From: Artemisia argyi
Taxonomy: Eukaryota > Streptophyta > Magnoliopsida > Asterales > Asteraceae
Assembly: GCA_030686995.1 (NCBI GenBank)
Contig: CM060702.1
Location: 63,399,340 to 63,463,339 of the forward strand
DNA length: 64,000 nucleotides
Direction: 5' to 3'
Shown here: positions 23,309-34,872 of the stretch, in pieces
Layout: each line of letters begins with the position of its first letter
Position numbering within the stretch: position 1 is the stretch's first letter
The notes under the pieces: generated by a model
Told to the model about the DNA's origin: nothing
The model's input: only the letters and a program-made list of their open reading frames with translations
Databases searched by the model: none
Made by a program: the position numbers and the translations under genes

Positions 23309-24199
23309 ATTCGGGGATCGAGTCAAGCTAGTGACTCGGTGAACAAAAATTAGCAAAATATGGGTTTTCACCCATATCTCTGACTTCTTTCTACTTCCTA
23401 CCACTCTAGTGTGGGGGAGTGGCCGTCCCCCACCTTTTGAAAAGTAAATATGTATATAAGTTTCAGTAAAAAAAAATGTGTGAAATATTTATATGCACAT
23501 ATAAATAAAGTGAAAAATAAAAACGATATTTCCATAGTTAGTTTTGAATATTAGCTTTTTCCGTTCAGAGATTCGGCATAATAGCCGGGACTTTGAATAT
23601 TGAGGACAATATTTAATTCTAGTGTGGGGGGAAAATTCTTGCGAATTTTATCACAAAATACTTTCTAAGTACCCCCATTTTGGCCTAAATTTTTCAAAAA
23701 TTTTTCACTTTATTTCAAAATTTTTGTGGTTATCAGTCCGCCATGTCTAAATGACAAAAGGATTGGCTAATCCAGGAGCAAACGGCTCTTGGTAAAGATA
23801 TCTCAAATCCGTTGATGGCTTGCAATTTGCCCAAAATTGTATGGTAAATCAACTCACCATATCCCATAAAGTGAATGAGTTGGCTAGCCCGCAAGATTAT
23901 GGCTTGTGGTAAAGGCCGTGGAAAAACCATAATTGGTAATCAGCTCACCAAGATGTTGACTTAGTCCATCAAGAGTTGGCTAGTCCAGAAGCAAACAGCT
24001 TTTGGTAAAGACTAATCAAATCCGTTGACAGCTGGTGGTTTGCTCAAAAACACATGGTTATCAGGTGGACCATAGTTCTTACTTGAATCGATACATCTGG
24101 CTACTCCAAAAGTGATGGCTTTTGGTACAGAGTTTTCAAATCCATTAAAGTTTTTCTCAAAAGATTGCTAGGGACTAGCAATGTTTTAGTGTGGGGGAT
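23309..24199 (+). mobile_element. B 3' untranslated region with repeated purine tracts
   Basis: No ORF. The motif AGTGTGGGGG occurs three times (about 23409, 23621 and the terminal polypurine tract 24188-24198). The first lies in a perfect hairpin (GTGGGGGA at 23411-23418, TCCCCCAC at 23426-23433). The second is preceded by the inverted repeat AATATTGAGGACAATATT at 23596-23613. Three diverged repeats (from about 23759, 23973 and 24107) share GGCTAnTCCA, CTTTTGGTA and TCAAATCC(G/A)TT. Confidence 0.7.
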
Positions 24200-27100
24200 T
24201 GATGAGTGTGTAAATACTCATCATTTTTACCTTTTCTGAGCTGCCAAAACATCTAAAAACACTCAATATTACATCAAAATAGTGAAAATATCCCAGGAGT
24301 GTGTTTTATATGTTTCAGATGCAAAATAATCAAAAATAGATGAAAAATAAACAAAGTTTGCATAATTGGCAGTTTCAGTCCCTCATCTTTCAAAAGTTGT
24401 CAAATCTAGTCCCTGGTTGTTCTAAATACTTGAAAAAGTCACCAAAGGTCCTTTTAAATCAAAAAGTTACATAATTAGTCCTTTGGTGCGAAGTTTCACA
24501 AAATGTCAGGTTTAGTCACTGAAGTTTGGAAAATTGTCAAAAATGGTCCCTGGGATATTAAAACTTTGAGAAAAACAAATTTTGTCCTTGAACTTCTCAT
24601 TTATGGCAGGAGTGGTCCTTGATTTGCAAGTTTGGTGAAATTACAAAATAGGTCCCTGAAGTTTGGTGATTTGGCAGATTTAGTCCCTGGGGTTTCATAT
24701 GTGAAAAATTCAACACATGTCCTTATAATACTCTCATATGGCAAAAAAAACACCCCTTGAAATACTTTGAAAGAATGCCAAGTTACACCCCTCAAAAATC
24801 AGAAAATGACAAAATTGGTCCTTGTTATTATCACTAACCAAACCGGACCCTTTGATATTAAATCCACCCAAAACCAAGCCTGATCCGATCCATATAAAAC
24901 CACCCCAGCCCACTCCCTTTTATTACTTGGCCCAATCAAACAAAAGCCCACCCCAAAACACCCCGTATAATACTCCCATGGTCAACGTTTGACCCTTAGT
25001 CAAACAAGTCAAACAAACACCACCCCTTCTCCTTCCCTCCCCCACCCCACTTGACCCTGCAAATCCATTACCTCACCACTTCCACCGCCCAACCCACTCA
25101 CATACCCCAATTGCACATAACAAAACAACCACAATAAATGCCCCTCCCCTCCCCGCAAGTTATCAGAACCAAATTGCAATATCAAGTTTTGGCGCCAAAA
25201 CACGTGGCACTCAATCAGAGGCTTAGCAGTGATCCAAGGGCTCAAGATTGGTTGGGAAAAGATCAGAGAGACAAGGGAAACCCTAATCCTCTGCTATAAA
25301 TAAAAGAGAAGCAAGAAAGAAGAAGCGAGTTCAAATTTTAGTATCATTGTAATCGTAGAATTTGTAATAGGCTATCTTAGTTTAATCAAAAGCTTTTAAG
25401 CATTTTCTTAGTTAATTCAGTTGTACTTTTAACCTTTCCAAGTAATAAAATCAAGTTTCAGTAATCCTATTTGTTTATGCAATTTTCATTTCAAAATTTC
25501 AAACCAAGCTCTGTTGTTATTTATGTTTATGTTATGGACTTTTAGGAACACTTAAGCTCCCATAAGCTCAGTGAAGCTTGTAGAAACCATTAAAAGGCAA
25601 TAGAATTATAAAACAAGAAAAATAAAAAAAAATTAGAAAAAAATAAAAATTGCAGGTTTATGATGAAGAAGGCTGGAGCAGGGTAAGTTTTGGATGGCCC
25701 TGGGTTAGAGGCTTTGTGGAAAGCCATTAGGAAAGATCTGTGGTCCTTGGTTCATGTGAAAGCTTGCTTGGATGGCATGAAGTAAGCACAAATTCCATTT
25801 CTCTTCTGTTTTGAGCCTCACCTAGTATTGCCTGTTTATTTATGCTTGTTTATGCATTTTAGACCTTATTAGAATAGTTTTGATCTATTTCTAGGTTTAA
25901 ATAATTGTGTTGCTTTGAAATATTCAAAACAGTCTTCATAAAACTAGTGTTTGGATTAGTAAGTTTCACTGAGTAGAGACCTGTTTTTGTTGTTCTTGTT
26001 TGTTGAAATATGTTGTAGTAGGTATAATTAGATCACCTAAGTCATAAAAACTAGGTCTTGTTCAAGAAAAAGTCAATTTCACCTTTAATCTCAATTAATT
26101 GGTTGACTGTTAAGATTTAAGTGCCTGAATCCTTCACATCAGTTCACTAATTGTTGTTTTAGCTTAATTTCATTTCAATATATCATAACATAGCTTAATC
26201 AGTCAATAGTGATCATTGGAAATTGGTAAAAGTCAACTTAGAAGTATTTTCTCAAAAGTCAAAAACCAAACCTGTGAAATTGGACAGATCTTTAAGATCA
26301 TTTGTAGGGTTTAATACTGGTCCAGATTGCTACTCTCTAGTTGATTTGTAACATTTGGTTGCTTGAGAGTCTGAATCAAGAGAAATATTGGATTTTAAAC
26401 ATCATTTATTCATAAAAAATTGGTCTTGAAGTTGTCTGTTGGACTTATAACCTCCCCTGTACCCAGTGTTTATGACCAATTCCGAAACCTTGCACAGTGT
26501 TCATTTGTGGGCCCCACCTTCTGTTTTCTATCTTTTTGGAAAGCCAATAAGCTACTTAACCAAGTCCAGGCCTTAGTTTGTATCTCCTAGCTTATTTGCT
26601 AGGGCTGCTTGTGCCATTAAGTTTAGCCATTCCCATAGGGAACACTGATCACTCAGTGTGTGACCCTGATTTCATAAGCTCACCAAGAGCTTCTCTGGGA
26701 GCTTTAGCCTACAAACCTTGCCCCTTTAGGAAGCTTGTCAACCCATCTCACTATTTCAGTCATTAGTTTGGACCCTAGAAGCCTTGCCCCTAGCCTGCTT
26801 GTCCCCACAAGTCACCCACATCATACTGAGTACACTGAGTACTCAGTATAGGCATCAACTTTCTTAAGCTTGCCAAAAGCTCAATAGTGAGCCATAAGCT
26901 CTGCTTGTTGGCTTATTTGGTAGCCTACCAGACCAGCTTTTAGGAACCATTCTCAATTTGGACCCCTGAGCTCTTTTGTGGACCCCACAGAGGTCCAAAA
27001 CCCTTAGGTTTGGCCTGATTTGGTCTGTGATTAAGCATAAGTGCTTATTTGAGGTTTTTAGTTTAACCAGTGTATTTTTCCACCTTTCTTTGCTTATTCC

Positions 27101-28455
27101 AGTTCTAATTAGTAGTTTGTATTATAATTCATAGCTTGTGTGTACTGTGTAGCTTATTATTAGCTTTTGCATCTTTAAAAATCAAAACTAGTCCACTGTT
27201 TGGATAAAGGGGGTGCACACAGCTTATTTTTAAGCTAAAACAAAAGTTGATTTGTAAAAAGTTCTTGTTTTTATCTCATTTTTATCTGTCAAAAAGAAAA
27301 ACACCAAAAAACCAAACTTAAAATTAGTGATAGCTTCTATTTAATAGATTCTATATTTTTCATTTTTTATTTTAGCTTATTAATAAGCACTTTATCATTT
27401 TCATAATTTTCTTAATTTCCTTTTACGTTTAAGTATTTGTAATAATTTTCTTAGATTTTTCTTAATCAGTTTACTAATTATTAGAATTAAAAATAGTTTA
27501 AATAATTAATTAGGTAATATTAGTAATTAATTAGTTTTCTTAAATTCTAATTAACAACAGTAGGTTTTTATAATTTTCCTAGGTTTTATAAATTAGTTAA
27601 GTCTTTTAGAAAATTGATTTTTAAATTCTACTATTCATTTTCTAATTTTCTTATTTAAATTAGTTAAATTAGATTTAAATTAATTAATAAGTAAATAATT
27701 AGTAAAATAGTCTAAATATATTTTTAGAAGGTTTTTATAATTTTTTAGGATTCCTGTGATGGTTAATTAGTTTTATAAATTTTTCTATAATTTTCTAAGT
27801 CATTTAGATATTATTAGTAATTTAAAATATTTTAATTAGTTTAATTAATATAATTAGTTTTTAATTAATAGAAAACTCATAAAAAGACAAAAATATTTCT
27901 TTTTATTTTTTATACTTTCTTCAAGTTCTTTTTAAGGTTTAGAAATTAGTTTTGCAAATTTTTAGGTTAATTTGTAATCCTTGTCATTTTTAGTTAATTT
28001 AAATTAGATTTAATTTACTTTTTAAATATTTTTAATTAATTAATTAGTATTTAATTATTAAAATAATCATTTAAATCATTTCATTTTCATTTTAAATTTT
28101 CTTTTAATTTTAAGTTTTAAAAAGTTTCACTTGCACCCCCTGTAGTTTGTAATTGTTCAAATCCCACTTTTTCTGTCTGAATCCCAATATGTGAATTTGT
28201 GAATATATCTGTATATCTGTTATTGTTAATATCATTGTGTAAATACCAAATATCAGTAGCATAATCAATTCTCAATCATCTTGGCTACTGTCCTCAGTGC
28301 CACTCATTCTCAAAAACGTTTTCCAAACACCATTGCAATCTCACTGGGCCATAACGACCCAGGGATACACTATACTATCCACGGAGAATTGGAACTGAGA
28401 TGTCTTTGACTTATTGACCTTGGTCAATAATATCTGACTGCTTTTGCACCAATCA
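24200..28455 (+). repeat. B 3' LTR
   Basis: This 4256 bp LTR starts TGATGAG after the polypurine tract and ends CAATCA before the duplication GTGGG (28456-28460). It is colinear with 4965-9240, with scattered substitutions and short indels. The TATA box is at 25295-25302. Confidence 0.9.
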
Positions 28456-28969
28456 GTGGGCTTAGATTTTCAACTCTATCATCCATCTTATCAAGATTAC
28501 CAATGTGCTCAGCTTGTATTGTGGTGAAATCAAACCACTTCGTGCACCCAGTTATCTCATCTATACGCTTATCCCCAAACAATCTTCTTGCTTGTTCCCT
28601 TAAACTTGCTATCAATTGATCCGTAACAACGTTTGTTGGGTTGTCCATTTTTTTGGAAAGTTTGGCACAATTCTCTATGGTTTCCCATGCTTCATTAACA
28701 CTTAATCCCCAAAGGTCCCCATCTGCGGCATGGTCAATGTCCATTTTGGTATAGTGATCGACACGATGGTAAAATATTTCAATTTGGGACCACAGATCGA
28801 AATTATGATGAGGGACTTTTCGGAGTAAATATTTAAAACGAGCCCATGCATCATAGATAGGTTCATCCTCATGTTGTTTAAACATCAAGATGTCATTTGG
28901 AGTGGGTGAATTACGTGGTTGGTAGTATGGTGGATTCGCGTTCTCCATAATGGCTAACGGAATAGTCAA
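28456..28969 (-). CDS. A1 gag-derived ORF, N-terminal part (interrupted by B)
   Basis: This is the upstream part of the split A1 reading frame. It starts at 28969 or, by analogy with A3, at the inner ATG 28948 (MENANPPYY). It retains only a middle piece of the gag domain (NDILMFKQHEDEPIYDAWAR, LLRKVPHHNFDLWSQIEIFY). The N-terminal gag segment present in A2/A3 is missing, as if deleted between RNSP and NDILM. A helical, Asp-rich stretch follows, up to the B insertion after NLDKMDDRVENLSP. The frame continues at 4959. No zinc knuckle is visible. The intact joined length is about 341-348 residues. Confidence 0.6.
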
Positions 28970-29103
28970 TGGAAAGGTTTTACAAACAAAGACACAAAGA
29001 AAAGATAGACTAAAGAAAACCTAAAAATAAAATAAAATCTTACTAGAAAGGAATCTAGCAAGTAGACCTAATAAAAATCAAATTCAACCTAAACAATAAC
29101 TAT

Positions 29104-29121
29104 TCCCCGGCAGCGGCGCCA
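29104..29121 (-). other. Primer binding site of A1
   Basis: The complement reads TGGCGCCGCTGCCGGGGA, followed by the 6-base spacer 29122-29127 before the LTR. Confidence 0.85.
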
Positions 29122-29127
29122 AAAACT

Positions 29128-30546
29128 TGATACGTGGGGATTGCACCAAGCTTTACCTCTCGAGGGATCTCGAGAAGCTTACAACCCCCACCAGGCAGTG
29201 TACCTGATCGATGTAATATAGTATAATGACAAGTAACGGGGGATTGATCGTTCAGCTAGGAATAGTGTCGCTAGGATTAGAAAACCTAAAGACTAGGTCT
29301 AGAGATGAGGGATGATTCTTTTTGTATTTTTATATTTTTTAGAAAGCAAGTAAAAATCTCGGGTTTGAAGGAGTTGGTCGGAATTAGTTGCTAGTCAACT
29401 AACCCAATTACTAAGATGCAATCAAAATAAAATACTAAAAATGAAAATAAAACTAAATTAAACTAGAGTTGTGAGCAATATGTGGGAGAATTGTGTTTAC
29501 TTAGATTTCACTACTCCCTTGATATCTTTTACACGTTAATTACTTGTTATAGTTGCGTGGATGACGGATTGTATTCCTTAATACCATTCATGTGGTGGCG
29601 TACTTACGTCCCCAATCCTATGAGCGCCTACTTCACTCCTATGTCGAGCCGGCTAAGAAGCTCCTAACATGGGATCACTAGAATTTGCTCATGCATTAAA
29701 TACAACCAATAAAACCTAGTACACATCGGTTCATGTTTCCTAAGACGTTCAAGCATGTTACACAATGGAGATCTGCCAGTTTTCTTAAGCCTAACATTGA
29801 AATCATTCATCCAATACAACCATAAACAAGTAATCAACACATAATTAACATCTAGGTTTCATTAGATCTAAGCAAACACAAGATAGATCTAGCCTAGCAT
29901 GTTAAAATCAAGACAAGCACAAGATATAATCAACCAACACATAGACATATTGATTGAATTAAGAGAATACTTATCTCAATAGAACATGAAAGGATTCAAG
30001 GGATGAAACCCTTGAAAACACTGTAAAATATGACCTAGGGTTTACAAAGTTCGGCCCTAGTTTTCTCCACACAAGTTCCTCCTTTATGAATGAAAAATAG
30101 AAAATTATATATAGATTTTGATGGGTGACGGCGTCAAGAACAAATGTCTGACGCCGTCATCTCGCCGCCAAATAGTTTCTCGAACTGCCTAGATCTGGAT
30201 CTGACGCCGTCATGTATTCCCCTTGTGCAGGCCATCACCAAAAATACTCTTGACGCCCTTGTTGTGACGCTGTCAGGTTTGCACTGGGTCGTCATGGTTT
30301 TAACTCTTGACGCCGTCAGGATCTTCCTCTTGACGCCGTCAGGTACTGTTCTCAGCATGGAAAATTAAGTCTTTGCCGTTTTCTTCACTTTATGCACCAA
30401 AAACGTCCGAATTGCTTTCTTTTCCAGAATTCACTCCCAAAGTACCTAAAATCACAAAAGGAACGATTTAGGGCAATATTTGATCAAATAAATTCAATTC
30501 CGGGCTTAAATGACCCCCTAAAAGTGGTTCATTTTTCGCCTCATCA
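29128..30546 (-). repeat. A1 5' LTR
   Basis: This 1419 bp LTR pairs with 381-1800. It runs from TGATACGTGG to CGCCTCATCA on the plus strand. It contains the TGACG palindrome array (about 30126-30345) and a TATATATAG TATA-like site near 30107-30115. It is followed by the duplication CACAA at 30547-30551. Confidence 0.88.
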
Positions 30547-30551
30547 CACAA

Positions 30552-31578
30552 CTTATAACCTCGCTATTTTCGTCAAAAGAGCAATTTCATAATTTGTAGG
30601 ATCAATTCAAGATTCATATTTATCTATCAAGTGATTTCTCTCGAAATAGTATTCCAAATCAAGTCTAGATTAGTATTGATTCTCCTAAGTGGATTTCTCC
30701 TTTCAAAGGCTAGGAACGCAGACAAGTTCCTAGAATTGCTTTTAACATATTGGTTCTTTTGACCTATCCCAACACATTATATTCAACCAGTTAAAATAAC
30801 CAAACGGGATAAGACTAGAGAAAAAATAGTTCACAACATAAACTTGAAATTGATAGAGATCAAAACATAATCATAAGTCACTTTATTATTTCACATATCC
30901 AAGCGATCACAAGAGGTTTAGCCTCTCATGGCTAATGAGTTCATAACAACAGAAATGATTAAATAGTAAACAAGAGACATACGAATCGGATTGATCAAAT
31001 GGATTACACAAGTGTCACAAGTAACGAAGATTTCGACACCAACACGCATTCAACACCCCTTGCTCTGCTTGTTCGCGTCTGGCTAATGCTCAGGATCACG
31101 TAGTACTTCTTATCTCTGCTTCGCGAGAATTGGATATTGAGTGGAGAGTTCAAATGCTTGCAAATGAGCTCTATTTATAGGCTTCCGATGTCCAAAGTAC
31201 GGCGTACTTTGATATAAGTGTGGCGCACTTTGCTGTTTTCTTGGCGCCAAAGTTTCATAAATGCAGAGGAAGTACGGAGCACTTAAAATACAAAACCGGC
31301 GCACTTTTATTTAATATAACTTATTGACTTCCTTTGACCGAGAGGACAAGTGTGGCGCACTTAGCTGGAAAACCGGCACACTTGCTAGAAATATAATGGA
31401 CTTCTTATTTCATTGCTTCAAATGATGAGATAGTTGTTCTTTTCAATGTCTCATGCTTCCGAACGTCTGAGAGTGAACCTGCATTCATTTCATGCTATTA
31501 AGTACCAAAAGTTCACACTAAATGATCATAAACATATAATATAATGCTCGAGAAATATATATAATTAGAGTGTTATCA
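30552..31578 (-). mobile_element. Element C 5' LTR, part 2
   Basis: This continues the LTR that starts at 75. The outer terminus in element sense is TGATAACACT (complement of the end at 31578). Several GTGGCGCACTT or AAGTACGGCG-like phrases recur in 31190-31400. No ORF of interest. The expected target duplication partner of 31579-31583 (GCAAC) lies outside the window. Confidence 0.65.
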
Positions 31579-31806
31579 GCAACCTTTGCACATAATAGCA
31601 AACTTATTTTGGGGGCGTTTGGATGTGCATTTACGATTATTGAAATATATAGAATCAAAGATAAGAACTGAGAGACCTACTTTTTAAGCTGACACATTTT
31701 TTTCATTAGAAAAACTGCAGCAACAACAGTACGGATATGACATAGCATTCAATTTTAAAAATATATATATATAACAATCAAGCACCAAACAATATAACCT
31801 TTTTCT
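31579..31806. other. Short AT-rich spacer
   Basis: This is the ancestral sequence between the C LTR and LTR D. I see no gene, only a short AT dinucleotide run near 31762-31773. Confidence 0.5.
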
Positions 31807-32740
31807 TGTAACACCCCAATTTTTCACTGATCACAGTGGATAAAGTGTTTGGGGTATTACTCATGGAAACAAAGACAAGATAATAGAAAACGACTCAAAA
31901 AGAGACGTTTTTGAAAAAGGTTGTTATCATTCTTTTATTCATCAGAGTTTTTATAGTAAAATATGTACTTTTACCGAAAGAGAGGTCCCTAAGATACGTT
32001 TTACTGCACAAAACTAATGAATGATAACTATTTTGGACGTCCTCATGTCCAGTGGTTCTCCGTGCCAGGGTTCCTATAGTGTCTAATTACCTAAGATAAC
32101 ATGCTTAAAAGTCAACACGTATGTTGAGTGAGAGTCATAGGTTTAAAAAGTTAAAGTATAAATACAAGTTCCACAGAGTTCAGCTTCAACCCTATGTGTG
32201 GAAAAGTGTTAGTGTTAGAAAAAGGTATATGCACTAAGCTCATGAACCACACGTTAACAATCCGGGTCATGGGATCTGCAGACCAAACCATGAGGGGATG
32301 GGAAGGATAACTTGCCAAAGTTAAACCTTCAGTGGGTTCAAATATAGTACTTACTGGTACCACCTAGTGGGGTGTTAATACCAACGGGAGTTGTCGAACT
32401 CCAATAGATCTATCAACTATATTCGTGTTCGCTTGGGTAAAACATCCCAAACGATTAGATTCATGAATTTTGGTTAAGTAATGATGGCTGTTAGTTTACT
32501 CGTGCAATAACCAGAGCAAAGACTTGTATTTGGTTTTAAAGCATGTATCCCCCTCACAAGGTTTGTAAAACATTTAGAAAGCATTTAAAAGGGTGTGAGG
32601 CTATGAAAACTCACCTGAGTCTCTATCTAATTAAAGTAGGGGTTTAGACAACTCACTCACATATCCTAGGGTAGTGCGGGTGTGCGTATGTCAAGTCTTA
32701 GTCTAGGTTTTCTTAAATAATTACTATTAGGTTTTTATAT

Positions 32741-33072
32741 ATAACATAACACCGTTCGGGCCTTTATAATTCAGAAGTATATGACTCCTCACATGAAGCT
32801 CCCTACTATTGTATTATGTGATCAGCATAATACCGTTCGAGCCATCACAATTCAGAAGTCAATACTCCTCACACAAAGCTCCTTATTAATGAGTTATGTT
32901 GTTATTAGGGTTTAGTTATAACATAACACCGTTCAGGCCATCATATCTCAGAAGTATATGCAATAATCGTTTGAGAAGTCAGGGAACTTTAATTCGTAAA
33001 CCCAACAAACTCGTCAAAACAAAATATCCACATAGTACTCCTCGTATGAAGCTCCCTAGTATTGTGTTATGC
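32741..33072. repeat. Diverged tandem repeats in LTR D
   Basis: Three to four copies of an 80-100 bp unit share CATAACACCGTTCGGGCC, ATTCAGAAGTATATG and GAAGCTCCCTA(C/G)TATTG. The copies are diverged and of uneven spacing. Confidence 0.6.
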
Positions 33073-33123
33073 TTCTAACTCAAATAGGTTTTTATATTTT
33101 TATGAAAATAGTCCATTTTTACC

Positions 33124-33126
<3 letters not shown>

Positions 33127-33213
<87 letters not shown>
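33127..33213. repeat. (TA)n microsatellite
   Basis: An uninterrupted run of about 43 TA units. The length may be unreliable in assembly. Confidence 0.95.
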
Positions 33214-33216
<3 letters not shown>

Positions 33217-33835
33217 TTCTACCCTAAACTTATATACTTATAACAAATAGGCATATAACTTTCTAACTAATGCATATTTAGTCCCAAAACTATTATATTT
33301 TAAAGAAAAGACATATATAGTTCCTAGATTTTACTAGTTTCAGGAATTTACAATATATACCCCTATGCATGTAATATTTTGCAAAACTAGTCCTAAATGC
33401 ATGTAATTCTAATTCTAGCATGGCAATCTAGTTTTGAAGCTTATATCTAACTCATATAAGTTCAAATAAGCCACATAATACAAATTATATCAAGTAGATA
33501 AGCTATAAAACATCTAAGCATGCAATTCGACTTATGACTAGGGCTAGGAAAGAAAAGATGCATGCATGGCAATCTAATGGCTACCTAAGTCTTATACTAA
33601 GTATCTAAGTCTATTCTAAAACTATATATATATGTAAATTAAGGGTTACCTAGGTCGGGGGAGGGCTGAACTAAGGTTTCTAGGGTTTCTAGGGCTCGTT
33701 CGATCTTAAACCACAACACAACTTGAGCAGAGCTTCTTTACTCGTTTCCTACTGCTTCTAACAACTTAGTACTATAGAAATGTGAGGTAGAGAGGGAATG
33801 GGGAGGTGTGAAGAAGAAATGAGAGGAGGAGGGGG

Positions 33836-33843
33836 TATTTATA
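33836..33843 (-). promoter_or_regulatory. TATA box of LTR D
   Basis: The complement reads TATAAATA, followed in element sense by a C/T-rich tract. It lies about 1 kb from the broken end, compatible with a U3/R boundary. Assigned by motif only. Confidence 0.4.
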
Positions 33844-34872
33844 GGCTCGATATGGCAGTTTGGGGTGAAACAGGTGGTTTAGGTATCACGGAGGGGGAGG
33901 GGTGAGCAAGCAAGGCTATGGGGGCTTGTGGCAAGTCTAGTAGGTGATGAGGATGAGCTATGGTAGCTAGGGGCTGAGCTCTAGGCCGGTTGTGGTGGTA
34001 ATAAGCCGAGAGAGGCGGTTAGGGTGTAGTTGCTTACAAGGAGGTGATGCACCTCCTAGCTTGGGTGCTTGGAGGTGCTAGGGTGCTAGGTTAGTCATAT
34101 AGAGGTGCTAGGATGGTTGCTTGTTCATATTAAGGTGCTTAAGTAACATGGTTTATGTGTTTAAGTCTAATTTTAATCTAGTTTTGTTTACAAAGTGTTT
34201 AAGGTTTTATCTATGTTTTAGTGTCTTAATTAAGGTCCTAATGATGTTTAGTAACTATTATTAGCTTATACTAAGTGATGGTAGCTTATGGTAAAGTTTT
34301 AACCTAGTTTAGACCTAGTTTCGGGAAGTTATGACCTAATTAAGGTTTTGTGCTTATATGACTTGTACCTAAGTTTCTAGGGGTTGTACTATATTCTAAG
34401 GGTTCTAATATATCCAAAGGTATTCTATTTTAACTTATATCTAAGTCCTAAGCACTTAGCATGTAAGTTCAGATAAGCAGTTAGGGTTTTAAAACTAACC
34501 GGAAACACATAGGTGCATTTAGGGTTTTCTAGCAAGTATAGTGTATTATAGTACTAGTTTTCTTAGTGAAAATATGTTTATTACCTTGACTTGACATACC
34601 GGGATGTTTACATCAAGTAAACATAGTAGTAGTTGGCATAGGTGGATACGTGAGCTTGTTTAAGGGTTAGTTAGGTTATAATGATATATTAAAGCAAAAA
34701 TTTAGCTCGGGAAAATCCTATAGGCATTTCTAATCCTAGTGTGCTCTAATATGGGCCTAAGTTAAGTTAATAAGGCATTTCTAATCCTAGGGTGCTAGTG
34801 AGGGCCTAAGCTAAGTTAGTAAGGCATTCCTATCCTAAGGGGAAGTTAGTGGTTTATGACAGTCTCCCATCC

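Larger units (their letters stand above)
4965..28455 (+). mobile_element. B: Athila-like Ty3/gypsy retrotransposon with nested A2
   Basis: This plus-strand element has a 5' LTR at 4965-9240 (4276 bp), PBS at 9246-9263, gag, protease, RT, RNase H and integrase between 9964 and 23308, a 3' untranslated region, and a 3' LTR at 24200-28455 (4256 bp). It is bounded by the duplication GTGGG. Without A2 it is about 15.8 kb. The gag and integrase resemble Athila-clade proteins that I know from Asteraceae. Several stops and frameshifts make this copy inactive. The LTRs differ by about 2-3 per cent by eye. Confidence 0.92.
381..30546 (-). mobile_element. A1: non-autonomous family A LTR retrotransposon
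   Basis: This minus-strand element has a left (3') LTR at 381-1800, a right (5') LTR at 29128-30546, a PBS at 29104-29121 and target duplications CACAA at 376-380 and 30547-30551. Without the nested element B it is about 6.67 kb. Its only long reading frame is a short gag-derived ORF split by B. No reverse transcriptase or integrase is present. The two LTRs differ by roughly 3 per cent by eye, more than those of A2 or the Tekay element, consistent with it being an older layer. Confidence 0.88.
31807..34872 (-). mobile_element. LTR D: chromovirus-like LTR, truncated by E
   Basis: It begins TGTAACACCCC, matching the terminus style of the Tekay element in this window (TGTCACACCCC), and is about 3.07 kb up to the CACTA-like end. 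A minus-strand TATAAATA (complement of 33836-33843) is followed by short purine-rich DNA. No internal coding region is present and no matching LTR end is found before 34873. It is best read as part of an LTR interrupted by element E, with the rest outside the window. The clade assignment is inference from terminus and architecture. Confidence 0.4.

Noticed and set aside
33062..33250. ORF with a long Tyr-Ile repeat
   Set aside because: Simple translation of the (TA)n microsatellite.
31807..34861. LTR D as a complete solo LTR ending GTTTATGACA
   Set aside because: The flanking five bases (TTTCT and GTCTC) do not match and the terminus is a poor inverse of TGTAACACC. The CACTA-like break at 34873 explains it better.
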